DNA from: Delphinapterus leucas
Lineage: Eukaryota; Chordata; Mammalia; Artiodactyla; Monodontidae
Reading direction: 5' to 3'
Assembly (NCBI RefSeq): GCF_002288925.2
Contig: NW_022098045.1
Location: forward strand, 6,359,519-6,423,518
Length of the DNA: 64,000 nucleotides
Shown here: in pieces, positions 45,089 through 56,729 of the stretch
Layout of the letters: each line of letters opens with the position of its first letter
Position numbering within the stretch: the stretch's first letter is position 1
The notes under the pieces: generated by a model
Database searches by the model: none
What the model was told of the DNA's origin: nothing
The model's input: the letters and a program-made list of their open reading frames with translations, nothing else
Made by a program: the position numbers and the translations under genes

Positions 45089-45480
45089 TTATTGACTAAG
45101 GTTGGGTTCCCTGAGAAGTAGATTCTGGGGTGGAAATTGGTGTGCAGGTGTTGTGTTGGGGAGTGCTCTTGGGAAAAACACCTGGGAGTGTGAGGGAAGC
45201 CAAAATGAGCACAGGGAGAAGTTGCCCTGTGACACGGTCACCAACAGAGACCTCAGCTGATTGCACGGGGAGTTCTGGAGTTGGGACGGCTCTTCAGACT
45301 TGGTCATGCATCTAGGCCAGGAGGCCAGGGTTTGCACCTCCTTATGGACCAGTCACTGAATGCAGGCTACCCATGGCAGGGGAATGGGAGGCAGCTCCCT
45401 TCAGCCAAAGGCAATTTTCAGTCAGCACTTCTGGCAGCTGAGAAATGAGTACTTCCATCCTGCAAGGGGATATCTGAGTA
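45089..45480. repeat. Old interspersed repeat, family uncertain
   Basis: 'ggttgggttccctgagaagt', 'gtgttggggagtgctcttgg' and 'gggagttctggagttgggac' have the look of a dispersed mammalian repeat. I cannot name it or orient it. Confidence 0.3.
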
Positions 45481-45761
45481 GCCTACAGGGACTAGCATGT
45501 GGCTTCACAGTTTTGGGGGACCCAGGCCTTTTCTAGTGTGTTGATCTATTGTCCCCCAAGTGTTGTATGGTCACGAAGACTTACCTACACATCTGTATCC
45601 CCAGGGAAAGGGCAGAAGGGGGACATGCTTCTCTTCCTTCCATCTTCTCTCCAAGTTCTTTCCACTTGGACATGACCCTTAGGTTATACATATTATTCCA
45701 TTGACTTGTCATCGGCTTAAACATGGTTGCATGAACACACCCAGCTGCAAAAGAGCGTGGG

Positions 45762-46080
45762 ACAGTCTTTTTTCCTCCCAACTTTATTGAGGTTCAGTTG
45801 ACAGATAAAATTGTACATATTTAAAGTGTAAAATGTGATGATTTGATATACATATACATTGTGAAGTGATTACCACAGTCAAGCTAATTAACACATTCAA
45901 CACGTCACATAGTTACCAATTTCTTGTGTTTATGTAGTGGGAATGCTTAGGATGTCCTCTTTTAGCAAATTTCAAGTATACAATACGGTACTGATAAACT
46001 ACAGTCACCATGCTGTACATTAGATCCCGAGAACTTACTCATAACTGAAAGTTTGTATCCTTTGACCAGCATCTCCCCTT
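45762..46080 (-). mobile_element. Old LINE-1 3' end, antisense
   Basis: 'ccaactttattgaggttcag', 'gatttgatatacatatacat', 'gattaccacagtcaagctaa' and 'tgctgtacattagatcccga' follow the 3' UTR of old mammalian L1 (L1M type). Confidence 0.8.
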
Positions 46081-46981
46081 GAGACATTACTTCTTTTGTC
46101 TTGCAGAGGTAAGGCACATGAGGGAAACCAAAATGATGAAGGAAGTTATTTTGAATCTCTTTTTTTTTTGTGTGTGTCTTATTTCCCAAGTTTTCTGGAG
46201 TAAGCACATAGAACTTTTATAATCAGGATACATATTATCAAAGCATATAACAGATGTATGTATAATTGCTGGAGGAACATGACCTTTTAAAGGGTAAATT
46301 TTTAACTGTTTCCTTTATCAAATAAGAGAACCATAGAGAGGAAGAAGTCAGTACACAGTTGCCCCAAATGGCTTTAAATAACATTTTATTTAATTTATTA
46401 ACTCAAGAAGTACTTATTGAGCATTGTTCTTGGCCAGGGGAAATTTTCCTTTTACCACTTTTGTTCAGTTTTCATTAGTCATCACCTCCCAAGGTCGAAA
46501 GTGAATCATCCATAGAGTGGGGTGCTTTTTCAAGTTAGAAACACTCATGCCTGTAATTGTTGGGAATTAAATCTGCACAGATAGCCTTCATAGGTGTTGG
46601 GTTCATTATTTATGGTTGTCACTGGATTTAGAATGGAGCTGGAACACTAGACAAAAAGTCTCTGCATCTTCAGGCAAGTAGCTGGCTATCTACTTTGGTG
46701 GGGGCAGCTGACTTCACTGCCGTGGCTCCCCCAATAGAATGGGTTAATGTAGCTGCAGAAGGTGGAAGCTAAAAAGACAAAGGCTCTTTTCTTATTTCTT
46801 GCTCCCTTTCCCAGCTTATGCACTGTGTTCTATGACTCGTGTGGGCAAAGGCACCTAACATTCTATTAGTAATAAATTTTACAGCTTAATTTTACAGCAT
46901 CTTGATGGGTGAGGAATAATCTAAATTCTGTGTCTGTCTTGAGTGATCCACAAGCCTGGCATAAATTGTTCTGCCACATGC
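46081..46981. other. Unassigned noncoding sequence
   Basis: Nothing recognised. Confidence 0.4.
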
Positions 46982-47195
46982 ACATTTAAAAAATAAATTT
47001 TTATTGCAGAAATTTTCAAGTAAACACAAAAGTAGTGAGAATAATATAACAAACCCCATGTTACCTTCATCTAGCTTGAAGAATTATGAATATTTTGCCA
47101 ATCTTGTTTCATCTGCCTTCCTCATTTTTCATTTTTTGCTGGAGAATTTGAAAGCAAATCATTCATTGTGTCTGAATATCCCACAGACATCTTGA
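46982..47195 (-). mobile_element. Old LINE-1 3' fragment, antisense
   Basis: 'cacaaaagtagtgagaataa', 'cttgaagaattatgaatatt', 'ttgccaatcttgtttcatct' and 'tgctggagaatttgaaagca' follow an old L1 3' end. Confidence 0.65.
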
Positions 47196-47714
47196 TAAGA
47201 GCAGCACCCTTCATGGATACCTCTCAGACTTCCTTGAGGGCTGCCTGTGAAAAGTGTTTTTGATTTTACAGCAGAAATTATCCTCAAGCCAGTAAGTTGC
47301 TTGTGCTAAGACCAATTACTGCACTCATTCATAACCATAAGAAGCAGCATATGCTGTGTGCAAGTGGTTCGGGGAGCCCTTACCTGGCATTTGCTCGCCA
47401 CTTATTTTAATTTGTTTGCCCTCACACCACATTCCTAGCCAGTCACATCTGACAGCCTTGAGTGAACTAGCTGAGGGACCCTCGTCACAGAATTAGGGGA
47501 CAAAGAGACAGCCTATTTTGCTGTCCTCTCAGCTGTTATGATCTAGGAACAAAGTCTGTGTTCCCTGAGATTAACGACCATGCCAGAGGTGTCCTTTTTT
47601 GCCCCTTTCTCTAAAGCACTCAATCACTAACCAGTTTGTAAACCTGCCTTTCTGGATATTGGGCATCAAGGTAGGTGGAGAAAGAACCGAGGTTGGAGCA
47701 CACCTGATGGCTAT
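47196..47714. other. Unassigned noncoding sequence
   Basis: Nothing recognised before the left target-site copy of the next SINE. Confidence 0.4.
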
Positions 47715-47731
47715 CTCAGCCATGCTGTTTA

Positions 47732-47900
47732 TTTATTTTATTAAATATATTTTTTTTATTTAGGCTGCGCCAGGTCTTAGTTGTGACATGCTAACTCTTA
47801 GTTGTGGCATGTGGGATCTAGTCCCCCGACCAGGGATCGAACCCAAGCCCCCTGCATTGGGAGGGGAGAGTCTTACCCACTGGACCACCAGGGAAGTCCC
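47732..47900 (-). mobile_element. CHR SINE, old short form
   Basis: Antisense: 'taggctgcgccaggtcttag', 'gcatgtgggatctagtcccc', 'gaccagggatcgaacccaag', 'accaccagggaagtcccc'. This is the older CHR-1-like type. 'ctcagccatgctgttta' (47715-47731) and 'ctcagtcatgctgttta' (47901-47917) form a 17 bp target-site duplication with one change. Confidence 0.93.
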
Positions 47901-47934
47901 CTCAGTCATGCTGTTTAACTTCACCCTGGTCTAT

Positions 47935-48395
47935 AAAATTTTTTTTTTTTTTACTTCTGGTAAAATACACATAATATTAAATATACCATCTTAACTATTT
48001 TTAAGTGTACAGCTGAGTAGTATCGAGTGCAACCAATCCACAAAACTTTTCATCTGAAACTCTGTACCAATTAAACAATAATTCCCCATTCGTTATCCCC
48101 CCAGTTCTGGCAGCCACCATTCTACCTCTATGAAATCTGACTACTCTAGGTATCTCATATAAGTGGAATCACATACTATTTGTCTTTTGTGACTGACTTA
48201 TTTCACTTGACACAGTGTCTTCAGGTTCATACTTGTTGCTGCATGTGTCAGAATTGCCTTCCTTTTTAAAGGCTGAATAATACTCCATTGTATGTATACA
48301 ACCACATTTTGTTTATCCATTCATCTATTGATGGACACTTAGGTTGCTTCTACATTGGGGCTATTGTGAATAGTGCTGCTATAAACGTGGGTGTG
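47935..48395 (-). mobile_element. Old LINE-1 3' region, antisense
   Basis: 'ggtaaaatacacataatatt', 'atctcatataagtggaatca', 'aggctgaataatactccatt' and 'catctattgatggacactta' follow the same old L1 3' UTR and ORF2 end as 43776-44480. A separate insertion. Confidence 0.85.
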
Positions 48396-48650
48396 TGTAA
48401 AATGTTCTTTTAAGGTGAAAAGTTCTTTTCCTATTCTGGAACTTGTTTCCTTGTATCTTTGGTGTCCCCCGTTGGTTGAGTATTCTCCTTCCCTGCAGTT
48501 ATGGCAGGACCTATGATCCACATCATCATTTCTTTCAAATCCTGGGCAGTTTCTCTCCTTGACCTGGTATGCCCACCACTTGGCACGGTGCTTGGGACAT
48601 AGTGTAGATATTTGTTAAAAGAATGAGTGAGTGAATGAATGAATGAATAT
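48396..48650 (+). repeat. L2 3' end with (GAAT)n
   Basis: 'cttggcacggtgcttgggac' and 'gtgtagatatttgttaaaag' are the L2 3' UTR, ending in a short (GAAT)n run that is the usual L2 tail. Confidence 0.6.
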
Positions 48651-48779
48651 AGTAAAATTAAATTGAAGAGAAAACACAAGGTTATTTTCCATATAAAATA
48701 TTTGGGACCCCAGGCCTGTCTAGATACATCCCAGAATACTTCCCTTTCAAACATCTGGGCCACGTTCCGTTTTAAATTA

Positions 48780-49260
48780 AGTCAATATTCTCTCACTCCA
48801 TAAATATCGACAGTTCTCAGTACTGGGGGTTCATCAGTAAACAAAACAGGCATGGTCTAGCTGTCAGGGTTTTACCTTCTAGGGAGTGAAACAGATGTAA
48901 ACAGAGTGATTTCCAGTTGTTTTTTGTGCCATGAAGAGAAACAGGAAGCCATGGTAGAGAATAATAGGGGCCTGCATTGGAGAGGGCAGTCAGGGAGAAC
49001 ACAGGCGAGGAGGTGAAACCTTAGGAGAGTGTGCAGGGAAAGGAAACTCAGGCCACAGGAGAGCGTTTTTAAGGAGCCCATGGAAGGCTGAGAGGACTAG
49101 GCTGGAGAGGGGAGCAGAGAGGGGTGAGGCCTAAGCAACGTTAGCGGCCTGGAAGCCGTGGTAAGGAATTTGGATGTTTGTTTAAAGCAGTGAGAATCCA
49201 TTGACATATTTAAACTTGAGAATGGTATGAGCTAATCTGCATTTTTTTAATTTGCTGAGC
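48780..49260 (-). repeat. L2 LINE, antisense
   Basis: In order: 'gttcatcagtaaacaaaaca', 'ttttaccttctagggagtga', 'gcctggaagccgtggtaagg', 'aatttggatgtttgtttaaa', 'agaatggtatgagctaatct'. This matches reversed L2 ORF2 end and 3' UTR. Confidence 0.7.
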
Positions 49261-51736
49261 AGTTTGTCTGCAAGAAGAGTAAGCTGCCTTGGGCTGCTAG
49301 AGCCACAGCCCAGTGGGAGATGTGGGTGGCCTGGACCAGAGGTGGTGGTGGAGCCAGGGGGATGTGGACAGACTGAAGATTCAGTTTGGAGATAAGAGAT
49401 TGCCTTCCTCATCTCTTGAGTTTAGTCTGCTTGTCCCTATGTTTATTTTGTTGCCTGTGAAGGCAATTCCTCAAGGTCTACCTAATCTATCGCTGCTGTT
49501 TTTATGAGTAATTTTACCTGATACGGGTAAGATTCTCAGCATTAGTGGACAGGAGCTATTGCAAGCTCCTATCCTCTCACGAACCTAAAAGATCTCTTTC
49601 TCTCTCTCTCTTAAACACATATATCAAAACAAAAATTGTTGTAAGTCTTTACGTTAATATTTCACTGAATGAAATATGATAATTCTGTCCATCAAGGTCA
49701 CTTCCATTTGACTCTTAGGAAACTTTGTTTTGGAGAATACACACAAGGAGAAGGGAACAGTCCTAGAAAGATCTATATTTGAAATACAACACACTACACT
49801 GCCCTAAAACTTACTTTCTGTTCATAGAGGGTGGTAAGTTTTGAGTATATCTGGAAATATGCTTCCACGTGCTAGGATTTGTTAAACCTGTTCTGATTGG
49901 AGAAGCGTAGACTATCATTTTCCCTAATGTAGCACAGTTCATTACCTGAATAGAGCAGCACCAAACCAGGGCTGGGCAGTTTCAGGACGGATATCAAGGA
50001 GATAATGCGGGGACTGGCAGCCAAGTGCACGTTGTTTGTCCTATGACACCTGGTTGAAACCTGGATTCTGACTTAACTCTCGGATCTTGTACAAGGAGAG
50101 ATCGAAGAGAATTACTCCATAGAAATTTTGGACCCACCATTATTTTAACCCTGCTCTTGAAATTATAGAAAGTTAGCCTCAGAATCAATCAAACCAGTCT
50201 TCCTAGAGATCTTGAAACAAATGATGGTCCCGAACCCTGTCAAGCCCAGAGCAACCCACTTGCTACCCTCTTCCTGTGGGAAGGGCTGGGAAGCCAGCTG
50301 GCTCTTGGGATTGAAGAGAAGGTGATACATGTAGGTTGGTTGCCTCAACATATTCTGAACTCTGCCTTCTCTCTGTGTGATTTTCCAAATATAAAATGTG
50401 AAATTTCTTAGGAAATGGTCATTAAAATGAATTCTTTATCCTTTCAGTTCACAAAATAGAACTTGTGAATTACAAAAGACACATTCCTTTCTATCCCAGT
50501 GGAGGAAACATTGTCAATTTCAGGATTCATTTTTCCCAGATACCTGATTTCAGCTCCAGATATAATTCGGGAGGTACTTGTCTGGTAATTGCATTCTTTT
50601 GCTGATTTTTCTCTTCCTCATCTTGAAGATGATTTCGGTTTTTTTATGCTATAAACCAAATGCTATTTAATGTTCTTATTAGGGAAGAACAATTAACATA
50701 TCTGTGAATTGTGGCACTATTTATACATCTATTATCAGAGTGGATTATTTGTTTAAGAACGAAGTTCTACCTCATTTAAGACCATTTTTGTCTATTAGCA
50801 AATGAATTCTTTTCGAAATTTCATGAGTATGTTTTACTTCACACCAAAGAGCCATTGTTTGAGAAAATCAGAACACTGAAACTTTTTTAAACAAGCAAAA
50901 AATGTGTTATCTGCTTATAAATAGTGGAAGTAGAACAACAAATAATATATTTCCTAACTGCTGTTTCTTTGAGACATAGCAACAATTGATCATGGGTAAT
51001 GTTGATATCAGCCAGTTTCCAGGATGAATAATAGAAAGTACTAAACAAAAATGTACTTTAAAAAAGCTTTTAAAGGAGCCACCTGCCAGGTCAAATTAAT
51101 TAAGCATCTAAATAATGTGTTGACTTTAAAATACTTTTGTATGAAATAAGAAACTTTGTAGAGAGGTTGAGCTTTCTCCAGAGTTTACTTGAGATGTCAG
51201 GATAAGTAATTGGTTTACTGCTACACATTTGTAACTTAACATTTTGTTGGGCTTATTTTTGCTGCCGCTCCATAGATAATAAATTTCATGATGGGCTCTT
51301 TCCATTGACAGAAGTTAGTTCCTTTTGTTTTCTCTGCAGAAAATGAGTTGCTTTGCTTTGTGATAGGCAGGTATCCAAGCACTGATACTTTCCTTTTCAG
51401 TCTGGAATCAGGTAATGATGGCCCATCATTCTCCCTGACGGCAGGCATGACAATCTTGCTTGTCCCATATCTTCTAGTACAGCTCAAGGACAGGAACAGT
51501 GGCTAGAATTTTATCAGCAGGCTCAAGAGTGGAGGGACAGGAGTGATGTGAGTTGGAGTAGATGATTAACTCTTTGAAGATTCTTCTCATGTTATCAACT
51601 CCAAATTGACCAGAAGGTGCTATTTTACTATAGAACCCTGAACATCTTTCCTCACTTATACCTCTGGAATCATACAAACAGCCTATTTTGTTGATCCATT
51701 CTTTCCTTCTCTCTCTCTCTCTCAAATTTTATGCAG
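49261..51736. other. Unassigned noncoding sequence
   Basis: Two and a half kilobases with no recognisable family, exon or RNA. It includes short (CT)n runs near 49598-49612 and 51709-51723. Ordinary AT-rich composition. Confidence 0.4.
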
Positions 51737-52005
51737 TAGATCAAGTGTTGGCCAGCTATAGCTTGCAGGACAAATCCAGTCTATGTCTGGATGTTACATT
51801 TTTAAATGGTTGAAAAATCAGAAGAAAAGTATTTCACCAAAATGATATGTCTGTCCTCATAAGTAAAGTTTTATTGGAACACAGCCTGCTGATTCACTTA
51901 CGTATTGTCTATGCTATTTCTCTGCTCCATTGACAAAGTTGAATTGAGGAGTTAGGAAAGATACCAAATGGCCCACAAAAGTCTAAGTTGAGGTAAGTTC
52001 TCAAA
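51737..52005 (+). mobile_element. hAT-type DNA transposon remnant
   Basis: 'gttggccagctatagcttgc', 'aagttttattggaacacagc', 'cttacgtattgtctatgcta' and 'gcccacaaaagtctaagttg' follow a common non-autonomous hAT element. Ends and 8 bp duplication are not clear. Confidence 0.65.
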
Positions 52006-52409
52006 AATACATGCTATTTACTATGTATATAGCTATGATCCTATTCTTAAGTGTAGTGGTGATTTTTCTGTGTTGTGGAAAAGGTATTTTTTCAGGAGCC
52101 AAATGGAGAACCTTTTTAAGCACATTTCTCATGTTTGGTGGAGTCTAATTGTACTAAGGGAAGAGTAAAGCAATAATATATCAGAGCCAGTTCCAACAGT
52201 AAATCATCTAACCTGAAGGTATGAGATTAGTGCATCCATGGATTTTGCCTGCTCCCTCTTTTCCATCCATTTTATGTAGGAGCTCACCTCAACTTGTCAG
52301 TGTGCAAACTATTCAGAAATTTCAAGAATACTAGTGTTACTGAACCAAACTTGGATCTGCTTGCCCATCTTGCAGCAAAGCCAATCTACTGGCACTGGTT
52401 GTGGTAAAG

Positions 52410-53045
52410 GAAAATACAGTGTTAATTTGCAGGGCGCCAAGCAAGAACAGGCAGCTCACGCTCAAAAGACCTGAACTCACCAATGGCTTTCAGGGAAGAG
52501 TTTTTAAAGGCAACATTTAGGGTGAGGGTTGCTGGGGGCATGACTTTCTTCTGATTGGTTGGTGGTGAGCTAACAGGGTGATGTTTTGGGAATCTTAATC
52601 ACCAGCCTTCTGGTTCCAGCTAGTCTGGGGTCAGTGTGCTCGTTTCAGCATGTAGTCACCATCCTCCACCTGGATGGGAGTCTTAGTTCTTGCAGAACAA
52701 CTCAAATATGTGTGTCAGATTGTTATGTATATCCCTTGAGGAGAAACTAGGACCCTATTTTATCACTGAATTATTGTTTCTTGACTGCTTTTCCTCTGTT
52801 TCTGCATTCCCTCACTTTCCTAATTAGTAACTGTTAAGTTTGCTCTTTGGAACTCAGGGAAGGATTAGGAGACCAAAGTCTGTTTTCTACAAACAAGAAA
52901 CAGAGGACATGGAGGGGCTTTTGTACTCGGGACCATCCTGTTCAGTTTCAATCCCCGCTTTTCTTTGATACTTCTCAATTCTGAGGGCAATGCAGGCGGG
53001 ACAAGAAAGAGAATAAAGTTTGGATACAGAGGTTAATCACAGACT
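52410..53045 (+). mobile_element. LTR-like repeat (tentative)
   Basis: 'ggcagctcacgctcaaaaga', 'caccaatggctttcagggaa', 'ttctgattggttggtggtga', 'taacagggtgatgttttggg' and a late 'agagaataaagtttggatac' with a polyadenylation word suggest an ERV LTR found in laurasiatherian mammals. Both ends are unclear and no retroviral coding sequence is attached. Confidence 0.4.
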
Positions 53046-55655
53046 CAGCAGGGGAACTTGGTTTTAGGGGGACTCAGTTTCTCTAGTAGCATTTTTTTTT
53101 CTTTTAAAAGAAAATAACACGTTTATTATAAAAAAGTTATATGTGACCAACTATCTTTTTTTTTTCTAACTAAAAAAGTGGAAATATAGAATTTATTATA
53201 AAGGTTAAAAATACCAAATTCCTTTGGTGGTCTCTGGTAGCATTTTAAGACTTTTTTCCCCCTTCTTTGTAACAAATCCCTGTATGTACACAGAGTTAAC
53301 ATGATAGTATGCAATTTCTGGGCTGATTAACTGATAGTTTAAGTAAAATTACCTGAGAGTATTTTTGCATATGTATTAGAAACTTTAAAAAAAATTGCCT
53401 ATGTTCTGTCTTTCTTATTCAGAGTAGCTCAATAGAATGCTATTTATTGCATTTGTGAGAGTTGTCTGTTAGCTCTCACTAAATATTTTGCTGTGCTTTG
53501 GAAAGTACTCTCATTCCCCAAATGCTGTTTCTACTGAGATTCCATCCTTCCCAATTCATTCTTTGAAATGCATGGCTGACCATCTTCCCACGTTTAGAAT
53601 GGGGTCCAGGTCGAACCACCCGGTGTACATTGAACAACACGGTTCATGGACATGAGGTTCTACAGAGTCATGAGGTCCTAAGCCACCAAGAAGAAGGTAG
53701 CAAACCCTGATCTGCAGAATGGAAGCTTCCTCTTTCCTACATTTGACATTCAGCTTTGCAACAAGATCACAGAACTCCTCCACCCTATATTAAATGTCAA
53801 TCCCAGGGCCAAAAATGGATAAAGGCTGAAATTGTATATTTTGGATGAAACTCAGGAAACAAATTATAATGTATGCTCTGTCTTTAATGGAATCATTCCC
53901 CCAGGGGTGCTGGAAATCTCAGGCTCATCCACAGTGCAACCAGACAGAATTTCCCAGGCTGTCTACAGGGCTGTCACTGGCCTCCTGTAAGCTCTGGAAG
54001 AATCTAGGAGAGCAGGGCAGCACCATGGAACCTTGCCCAGGTTCACTGTGGACTGCTACTGACCCTAAGGCACTGGTTGATTCTGCTCAGCTCTGGAAGA
54101 GTTCTTGGAGTTACCCAGCCAGAACCTGTGAGGACTCCAGTGGAATCTATTAGAACCCCTCTGTGGGATTCACCTAGGATTCTGGCGCTGGTCTGCACAT
54201 TCTAATGACTTAGTTATTCAACGTTACTGCAACCATGCCTCCTCCCCACTGTCCACTGTATGGTCTCCTTGTTTCCTGTGTGCATTTCATTGCATTGCTG
54301 ACAAGACTGGGTGCCCCCCGGAAACTCATTATCTATTGCTTTAACAGCTCCTAAGCACTAGCGGGACTTTGCACTCAGTTCAGTAACTTCTCTGTAAATG
54401 TTGACTGTGTGGCAGGACGAGGGAGGTTAGAAGTTGCATGTCTGTGCTGTATGATGTTAATAAGTCCCAGCCAGACCTTACAGGGGCGGCAATTTAATTC
54501 TCTTGCCGTTAGTCAGACAAACAGTAGTTGGGACGGGTGTCAAGCTTAAATATCTCTGGTGCACCATTTAAACCGTACATCCCACCTATGGGTTGCCTGC
54601 AGCCTGCCCTTTTGTTGCGGTGGGTCCCCTACTTCTCTTTTCAGTCCCTTTCGTCTCATCATTGTTCTTGAAGGCACAGCTCTGTAAATCACATAGAGGC
54701 CTTTCAACTTCCCTTACATTTTGTTTTCTTCAGCCAATTGACTAGTACTGTCAGCTAATTGGAGTGGAAATGTAAAATGAAAGCTATATTATTCAGCTGC
54801 CAAGTCTCCTCACTTGGCAGGGAGTGGGTGATGCTGGTAATTGTACCAGAAGTGTAATTGCTCTGGGTTCTGCCTCTGGATTTAACAGTGAACCCTGGGA
54901 GGGTCTTCCTTGGAGACACCTGACACCTGCTTCTTTTCAGTGGCTGCCTGGCAAACAGTGAGGCTTGAAGCAAATCTAATCAAGCATTCTTGTGTTGTTA
55001 GAGAATACAACCACTGTGTATTTTGCTGACTGCGGGAGTAGATTGCTTGGTCTAAGTACTTAGTCAATATGTCATTCCCATCAGAGTTGGCAGTTAATTT
55101 CCTCTTGGTTTGGAATGGGAGTAGGATCCATGTTCCCAGAGGTGAAGATGTTAACCTCATATGCCAGCTATGGCCTGTGCCAGGGTGTTCTTGCGAACAG
55201 TAGCTGAGGCGGAACAGAAGCCTATTTTGTAAACTAGTTATGAATAAGGAAAGATTTACATGTCGGGAAAAAGTTGAATAGCTTAATGAAAAAATAAGAA
55301 AAGTATACTGTAGTTGATTAGTTCATCATTAAAGTTGATCATCTCAGGGGTTTTCACCCAGCCAGTTTTCTTTTTTTTTCCTTTGCTTTTCTTTCCCACT
55401 TTAATTCATGGATCAAGTAACAGTGGTGAACAATATTTTAGGGTAGATTACGTTGGCTTTAGCATCTGGGAACATATGGCACAGGTAACTTCTACTCCTT
55501 CCCATAACTTAACCCTGAGCATGTGGCAGACAGTAGTAATCTTTCTCATTTAACCTACCTGGACAGAGATTCAGGACCCTCCTCAACACAGCATTTCAAA
55601 TCACTCTTTCCAGAGGTGGTGTAAGTGATAACACCCGTTTACTGTCTCTGACTTA
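53046..55655. other. Unassigned noncoding sequence
   Basis: Nothing recognised. Small frames such as 53845-54153 (102 codons) have no domain. An A/T-rich palindromic patch ('tttcttttaaaagaaaa' at about 53098-53114) is present without known role. Confidence 0.4.
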
Positions 55656-55741
55656 GAAATTTAGAAGAACATTTCCACTATGAAACTAGGAAATGGAAGA
55701 AATTTAGAAGAACATTTCCACTTTGAAACTGGGAAAAGGCA
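55656..55741. repeat. 43 bp tandem duplication, two copies
   Basis: 'gaaatttagaagaacatttc' starts at 55656 and again at 55699. The two 43 bp units differ at a few positions in their second half, so the event is old. Confidence 0.9.
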
Positions 55742-56124
55742 ACAGCAGCTAAGTAATTATTAAACTCTTCTCATTTGCCAAGATTCAGAAAGTTGATTTG
55801 AGCAGTGTTATCTAGTACAGTTTTATAGCTATATCATTATTATTTTATTATGCCATGTGGCTTTATAGAAAGCTTCCTCAAACATTTCCAGAGGGGAAAC
55901 TGGTTTTGTTTCCTTAGAAGCTTACGGTCCTCAGTAAGGTGTTGAGAGTGAGATTGCCGAGGGAGGGCTAGCTGCCCTTGTTGGTCCCTGATGCCCTCCC
56001 TCCCCGAAATCCTTGCCAGCTGCGATGGGATGGGGTGGGAGGCGGCAACAGCAGCTAAAGTCAGTTAGGCCCCTTGATCGGTTATGCTTAAATCTATTGA
56101 GAGCTGTTCTCATTAGAACTATCA
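55742..56124. other. Unassigned noncoding sequence
   Basis: Nothing recognised. Confidence 0.4.
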
Positions 56125-56290
56125 TTTTTCAGTTGAAAGAGCATGGTTCTTGACACCAAGCAGTCTGGGCTTCAAATCCTGGTTTCACCAGTTGTACAAT
56201 AACTGACCAAATAATTTCTTTAAGTTTCTGGGTTTCTAAAACATTTTTTATTTGTAGAACAGGAGGAATAATAACAAATTTATAGGATTT
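56125..56290 (+). repeat. MIR SINE fragment
   Basis: 'aagagcatggttcttgacac', 'gggcttcaaatcctggtttc' and 'tttctttaagtttctgggtt' are MIR words in order. Confidence 0.65.
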
Positions 56291-56729
56291 TTTTGGTGGG
56301 GAATAAATGTTACATATAAATACATATACATACATATGTTATACATATGTAGCATGTATTTTTTTTTACATCTTTATTGGAGTATAATTACTTTAAAATG
56401 GTGTGTTAGTTTCTGCTTTATAAAAAAGTGAATAAGTTATACATATACATATGTTCCCATATCTCTTCCCTCTTGAGTCTCCCTCCCTCCCACCCTCCCT
56501 ATCCCACCCCTCCAGGCGGTCACAAAGCACCGAGCTGATATCCCTGTGCTACGCGGCTGCTTCCCACTAGCTATCTGTTTTACGTTTGGTAGTGTATATA
56601 TGTCCATACCTCTCTCTCACTTTGTCACAGCTTACCCTTCCCCCTCCCCATATCCTCAAGTCCATTCTCTAGTAAGTCTGTGTCTTTATTCCTGTCTTAC
56701 CCCTAGGTTCTTCATGACATTTTTTTTTC

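Noticed and set aside
43776..48395. Similarity between the two old L1 ends at 43.8-44.5 and 47.9-48.4 kb, as a segmental duplication
   Set aside because: The copies have different breakpoints, different SINE content and different flanks. Independent insertions of the same L1 family explain them.
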